Below the pieces are notes generated by a model. The model saw only the letters and a list, made by a program, of their open reading frames with translations. It made no database searches and was not told the DNA's origin. 42,552 nt of DNA from Bacteroidota bacterium (GTDB lineage: Bacteria > Bacteroidota > Ignavibacteria > Palsa-1295), in the NCBI GenBank assembly GCA_025363505.1, contig JANYDV010000266.1, forward strand, positions 1 to 42,552. The letters are read 5' to 3'. The position numbers were made by a program, and so were the translations under genes. Positions 39,913 to 42,552 of the stretch are shown one piece after another; position 1 is the first letter of the stretch; each line of letters begins with the position of its first letter.

Positions 39913-40749
39913 ATGAATCTTGCAGAGCATAATCCCCTCGTATTGCCGGTCGAGCAAACATTACAGATTCTCGATGTTTTTTTGCGTGACGAAGTCCGCC
40001 GATTTGGTTTTCAAAAAGTTGTTGTCGGGTTGTCGGGAGGTGTTGATTCGGCTGTGTCAGCATATCTTGCGGTACGTGCGCTTGGCGCCCAGAATGTTCA
40101 TTGTGTAATGATGCCATATACTACTTCCAGTCCGGCAAGTCTTACTGATGCAGAGTTAGTAGTCATTAAGCTCGGTTGTAGCGTCGAAGTTGTCGAAATC
40201 ACCCCCATCGTTGAGCCTCTATTCATATCGAACCCTGATATGAATAATCTTCGTCGCGGCAATATTATGGCAAGGACGCGAATGATTGTTCTTTATGACC
40301 GCTCGGCAAAACTGGGGGCATTAGTATTAGGCACATCGAACAAGACCGAAGGCTTGCTCGGATATACAACACAGTTTGGAGACAATGCCAGTGCTATCAA
40401 TCCCATTGGCGATCTTTATAAAACGCAAGTATGGCAACTGGCTAAGGCATTGGGGGTCCCGGATTCGATTATTGATAAAGCTCCGAGCGCAGATCTTTGG
40501 GCAGGACAAACCGATGAGCAAGAGATGGGTATCAGCTATCCGGTCGTAGATAGGCTTTTATACTATATGGTTGATTGTGTGTTATCAGAATCGGAGCTTT
40601 TTGAGCACGGATTTTCATTCGAACTCCTCCAAAAAATAAAGAAAATGATTGCCAGATCTCAATACAAGCGTATGACCCCTCTCATCGCAAAGATCGGGCA
40701 GCGCACAATAAATGTTGACTTCCGTTACCCAAGAGACTGGGGTAGTTAG
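39913..40749 (+). CDS. nadE: NH3-dependent NAD+ synthetase
   Basis: 278 residues. The P-loop-like SGGVDSAVSAYLAV (41-54) and GTSNKTEGLLGY plus QFGDNASAINPIGDLYKTQV-type residues are typical NadE motifs; PSADLWAGQTDE follows. No N-terminal glutaminase domain, so ammonia is the expected nitrogen donor. Nine bases after the aminotransferase; last gene of the housekeeping run. Confidence 0.94.
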   Translation: MNLAEHNPLVLPVEQTLQILDVFLRDEVRRFGFQKVVVGLSGGVDSAVSAYLAVRALGAQNVHCVMMPYTTSSPASLTDAELVVIKLGCSVEVVEITPIVEPLFISNPDMNNLRRGNIMARTRMIVLYDRSAKLGALVLGTSNKTEGLLGYTTQFGDNASAINPIGDLYKTQVWQLAKALGVPDSIIDKAPSADLWAGQTDEQEMGISYPVVDRLLYYMVDCVLSESELFEHGFSFELLQKIKKMIARSQYKRMTPLIAKIGQRTINVDFRYPRDWGS

Positions 40750-40834
40750 TTTTCTCTAACTAAATATAAATTAATGATTTAGCCAACATTGTCATTGAGC
40801 AGGTGCATTGACTCGATAATATTAATATTCAGTT

Positions 40835-40868
40835 TTCTTGGGAAGAGTCAAAAGATTTCGTATATTTG
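40835..40868 (+). promoter_or_regulatory. Promoter TTCTTGG-17-CGTATATTTG upstream of the zinc-ribbon gene
   Basis: TTCTTGG (40835-40841) and CGTATATTTG (40859-40868) have the same two boxes and the same 17-base spacer length as the promoter at 28429-28462, while the spacers differ. The leader to the GTG at 41003 would be about 130 bases with no gene in it. Confidence 0.65.
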
Positions 40869-41002
40869 TATTCTTAGCTTTGTGGATAACTTTGAGGCAA
40901 GGAATCTTCGGCTGCGCATACAAGACGGCAGTTGGAGTTTGTCAGAAATGACAAGTAGAGCTGAAAAGCTGTTGAACAAATATAATACATTTTAAACGAG
41001 CC

Positions 41003-41497
41003 GTGGCAAAGACAGCAAAAACAACTGAAGAGAAGCCGAAGAAAGCTACTCGCGGGCGTACACGCCGACGGATGAAATATATCACGGGCTTGATGCTCTG
41101 TTCTGATTGCACCAAGACTGCTCGTAAAGAGATTGTCGGTGAAGCAAGGACCCAGGCTGCAGGGGAAGAACCACAGCCGATTGATCCGATTACAGGCGAG
41201 CGTCAGAGTGATAATCTTTGGGTACGGTGTACCAAATGTCATAATACGATGCTGGTGAATCTCACCGCAATGTTGAATGATAAGCCGAAAGCTCATGCAA
41301 ACCTGAGCGCTTCTGAATGCACTCAATACACGCCGCAGCGCATTTATGCGATTGGCGAAGCAGTCTATCATAAAGAATGGGATGATATGGGCTCGGTCGT
41401 TTCGAAAGAAATCACAGGAAGCGGACGTCATGCTATCATTGTGAACTTCGACCGTGTAGGCGAGAAGAAATTGCTCGAAAACTTTTTGTTACAATAA
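41003..41497 (+). CDS. Zinc-ribbon protein with a UvrD-C-terminal-like domain
   Basis: 164 residues, starting at GTG. A basic N-terminal tail rich in Lys, Arg and Thr (ATRGRTRRRMKY) is followed by two CxxC pairs (Cys33/Cys36 in LCSDC, Cys76/Cys79 in RCTKC), a zinc ribbon. The C-terminal about 50 residues (YAIGEAVYHKEWDDMGSVVS ... IVNFDRVGEKKLLENF) resemble the small Tudor-like domain at the end of UvrD/PcrA helicases (VKHPKFGEGxVV ... VxFDxxGxKxLL), which binds RNA polymerase there. Neither part is assigned to a named protein. It would suit a small nucleic-acid- or polymerase-binding factor; the link is an inference from motif similarity. Confidence 0.7.
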   Translation: MAKTAKTTEEKPKKATRGRTRRRMKYITGLMLCSDCTKTARKEIVGEARTQAAGEEPQPIDPITGERQSDNLWVRCTKCHNTMLVNLTAMLNDKPKAHANLSASECTQYTPQRIYAIGEAVYHKEWDDMGSVVSKEITGSGRHAIIVNFDRVGEKKLLENFLLQ

Positions 41498-41541
41498 ACG
41501 CATTTCGTAACTATAATTTACAGTAAAGGGGGAATCTCAGA

Positions 41542-41736
41542 GTGATTGGAATCATTATTCAAGACAACGAGCCGATCGATCGCGCACTTCGACGTTTTAA
41601 GAAAAAATACGAGCGTGCCGGCATTTTGCGTGAATTTCGCAGAAGGATGGCATTCGAAAAGCCGTCAATAACGAATAAAATGAAGCTCCAACGTGCTTCG
41701 CGTCGTCAGATACGCGTTCAAGAAGAGCTGAATTAG
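41542..41736 (+). CDS. rpsU: 30S ribosomal protein S21
   Basis: 64 residues, starting at GTG, with AAGGGGG 10 bases upstream. IIIQDNEPIDRALRRFKKK, the RAGILREFRRR segment and the basic tail match S21, which assists initiation near the anti-Shine-Dalgarno end of 16S rRNA. 44 bases after the zinc-ribbon gene and probably in its operon. Followed by a strong terminator. Confidence 0.93.
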   Translation: MIGIIIQDNEPIDRALRRFKKKYERAGILREFRRRMAFEKPSITNKMKLQRASRRQIRVQEELN

Positions 41737-41762
41737 ATAAAAAATTTCTCATTAAAGAGAAT

Positions 41763-41795
41763 AAAAAGCCCCGTTTGTTACAAACGGGGCTTTTT
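41763..41795. terminator. Intrinsic terminator of rpsU
   Basis: AAAAAGCCCCGTTTG (41763-41777) pairs fully with CAAACGGGGCTTTTT (41781-41795) around a TTA loop, with T extending to 41797. Confidence 0.93.
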
Positions 41796-41911
41796 TTGTG
41801 TCCTAATGTTAGGGAGCAAATATATTTTATATTTAATCCCATACATTGTAACTTTTGGGATTCCCAATTGTTTATACTGTCAGAGATCTTACGTTTGTGT
41901 CTACCCTCGAA

Positions 41912-41955
41912 CATAACGTAACCCTTAATGGCACATTGGTGTGCCATTATGTTAT
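41912..41955 (+). other. Palindromic hairpin in the gap before the last gene
   Basis: TAATGGCACA (41926-41935) and TGTGCCATTA (41940-41949) are perfect complements with a 4-base TTGG loop; outside it ATAAC (41912-41916) can pair with GTTAT (41951-41955). It is 78 bases before the ATG at 42028. The TTTTGATG after it does not read as a classic T-tract, so operator or leader structure is as likely as terminator. Confidence 0.45.
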
Positions 41956-42027
41956 TTTGATGAAAAATAGCTCCCGTGTCCCCCACCTGCTATTTTCGGC
42001 AAAATTTTAGATATCAACTATACTATT

Positions 42028-42552
42028 ATGAATACTAACATTACTAAATCATTACTTCGCAGAATTTCTCTGCTTATCGTCGTCGGGCTCTTGATGCTCA
42101 GTGCTACTTCCGCTTCGGCAGTAGTCACTAATACACTCATGTCCGAACGTTTTGACGAAGGGTATGTCCCGGCAAACGGATGGAACAGTTACTATAATTA
42201 TTATGGCGGTGGTAACGGCTATAATTGGAGTTATTGGTCGAAAGCCGGCGCAAATGATTATGATGGTTCGTGGGTCTTTAATCTTTATGATTGTGATCAG
42301 GACTATATCTACTCGCCCACGATGGACGCCTCTGCATACAGCGGACCCAAAGACAAAGTCTATCTCGAATTCGATGCATGGATCGAGTATAATGGTTATG
42401 ACTATGATCAGACAAATAATAGTAAGACCGCTGAAGCGGGAGCATATTTTGCTGTCTATGCAGATAATGGGAGCGGTGCATATTATAATAACTCACCTCT
42501 ATTAGAGTATACTCATACCGACGATGTCTTTACGTTTGACAATCGCTATGAC
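42028..42552 (+). CDS. Secreted protein, 3' end cut off by the window
   Basis: I read the frame from ATG 42028: 175 codons with no stop, so the gene continues past the window. A signal peptide is clear (LLRRISLLIVVGLLMLSATSASA). The mature part begins LMSERFDEG and is rich in Tyr, Asn, Gly and Asp (WNSYYNYYGGG, YNWSYWSKAG), with SPTMDASAY and VYLEFDAWIEYNG resembling 'choice-of-anchor J'/jelly-roll modules of exported FCB proteins. Any T9SS tail would lie beyond the window. Confidence 0.75.
   Translation, partial: MNTNITKSLLRRISLLIVVGLLMLSATSASAVVTNTLMSERFDEGYVPANGWNSYYNYYGGGNGYNWSYWSKAGANDYDGSWVFNLYDCDQDYIYSPTMDASAYSGPKDKVYLEFDAWIEYNGYDYDQTNNSKTAEAGAYFAVYADNGSGAYYNNSPLLEYTHTDDVFTFDNRYD

Noticed and set aside
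40789..40995. A 68-codon open frame between nadE and the zinc-ribbon gene
   Set aside because: It contains the TTCTTGG/TATATTTG promoter and shows no family resemblance, so it is most likely leader sequence.
41597..41986. Minus-strand frame of 129 codons over rpsU and its terminator
   Set aside because: It runs through the terminator stem and the rpsU gene with no coding character.

Overview
The window looks like chromosomal core sequence from a Gram-negative member of the Bacteroidota/Chlorobiota (FCB) group, possibly the Kapabacteria/Ignavibacteria side. Evidence: at least three secreted proteins end in type IX secretion-like C-terminal sorting domains; several genes have the TAnnTTTG -7 promoter element of that phylum; Shine-Dalgarno sites are often weak or absent; a KDO-activating enzyme implies lipopolysaccharide. 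The group is an inference from gene content; no rRNA or tRNA gene was seen.

Layout. 1-834 is the 3' part of an outer-membrane beta-barrel gene. 836-4992 (minus) holds an ATP-grasp-like protein, a CorC/HlyC-type CBS membrane protein and a polysaccharide flippase. 5075-5845 is a DUF92 membrane protein, convergent with citrate synthase (gltA). 7329-8042 is a STAS protein with a very acidic tail. 8058-10940 is a secreted sialidase-fold (BNR repeat) protein, followed by rpsT and a small Rossmann-fold reductase. 12086-12250 carries what I read as the C-terminal stub of a lost TonB-dependent receptor. 12338-15927 is an apparent regulon: an exported DUF4331 protein, a ChrR-like cupin anti-sigma factor and an ECF sigma factor.

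16059-19925 (plus) is a tightly overlapping operon: kdsB, a class V PLP enzyme, coaBC and a type-4 uracil-DNA glycosylase. 19895-22748 (minus) has a small Fe-S protein, an HNH nuclease and an M61 peptidase. 22863-28360 (minus) is a peroxide/redox and pteridine block: perR with a PerR-type palindrome at its start, a GT39-like membrane glycosyltransferase, a rubrerythrin without rubredoxin domain, a GlpC/HdrD-like Fe-S protein, DUF3501, queD and folE.

28669-34020 encodes a 1783-residue surface protein with a beta-helix and a T9SS tail. 34139-40749 (plus) is a housekeeping run: hrcA, grpE, dnaJ, a ComEA-like HhH protein, rsmD, coaD, a class I aminotransferase and nadE. 41003-41736 holds an unusual zinc-ribbon protein with a UvrD-tail-like domain, then rpsU. 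The window ends inside a second secreted protein (42028-).

The best candidates for undescribed biology are the rubrerythrin/Fe-S/DUF3501 triad next to perR, the ECF-ChrR-DUF4331 module with its receptor stub, the acidic-tailed STAS protein and the zinc-ribbon/UvrD-tail protein. No phage, insertion sequence or CRISPR array was found.
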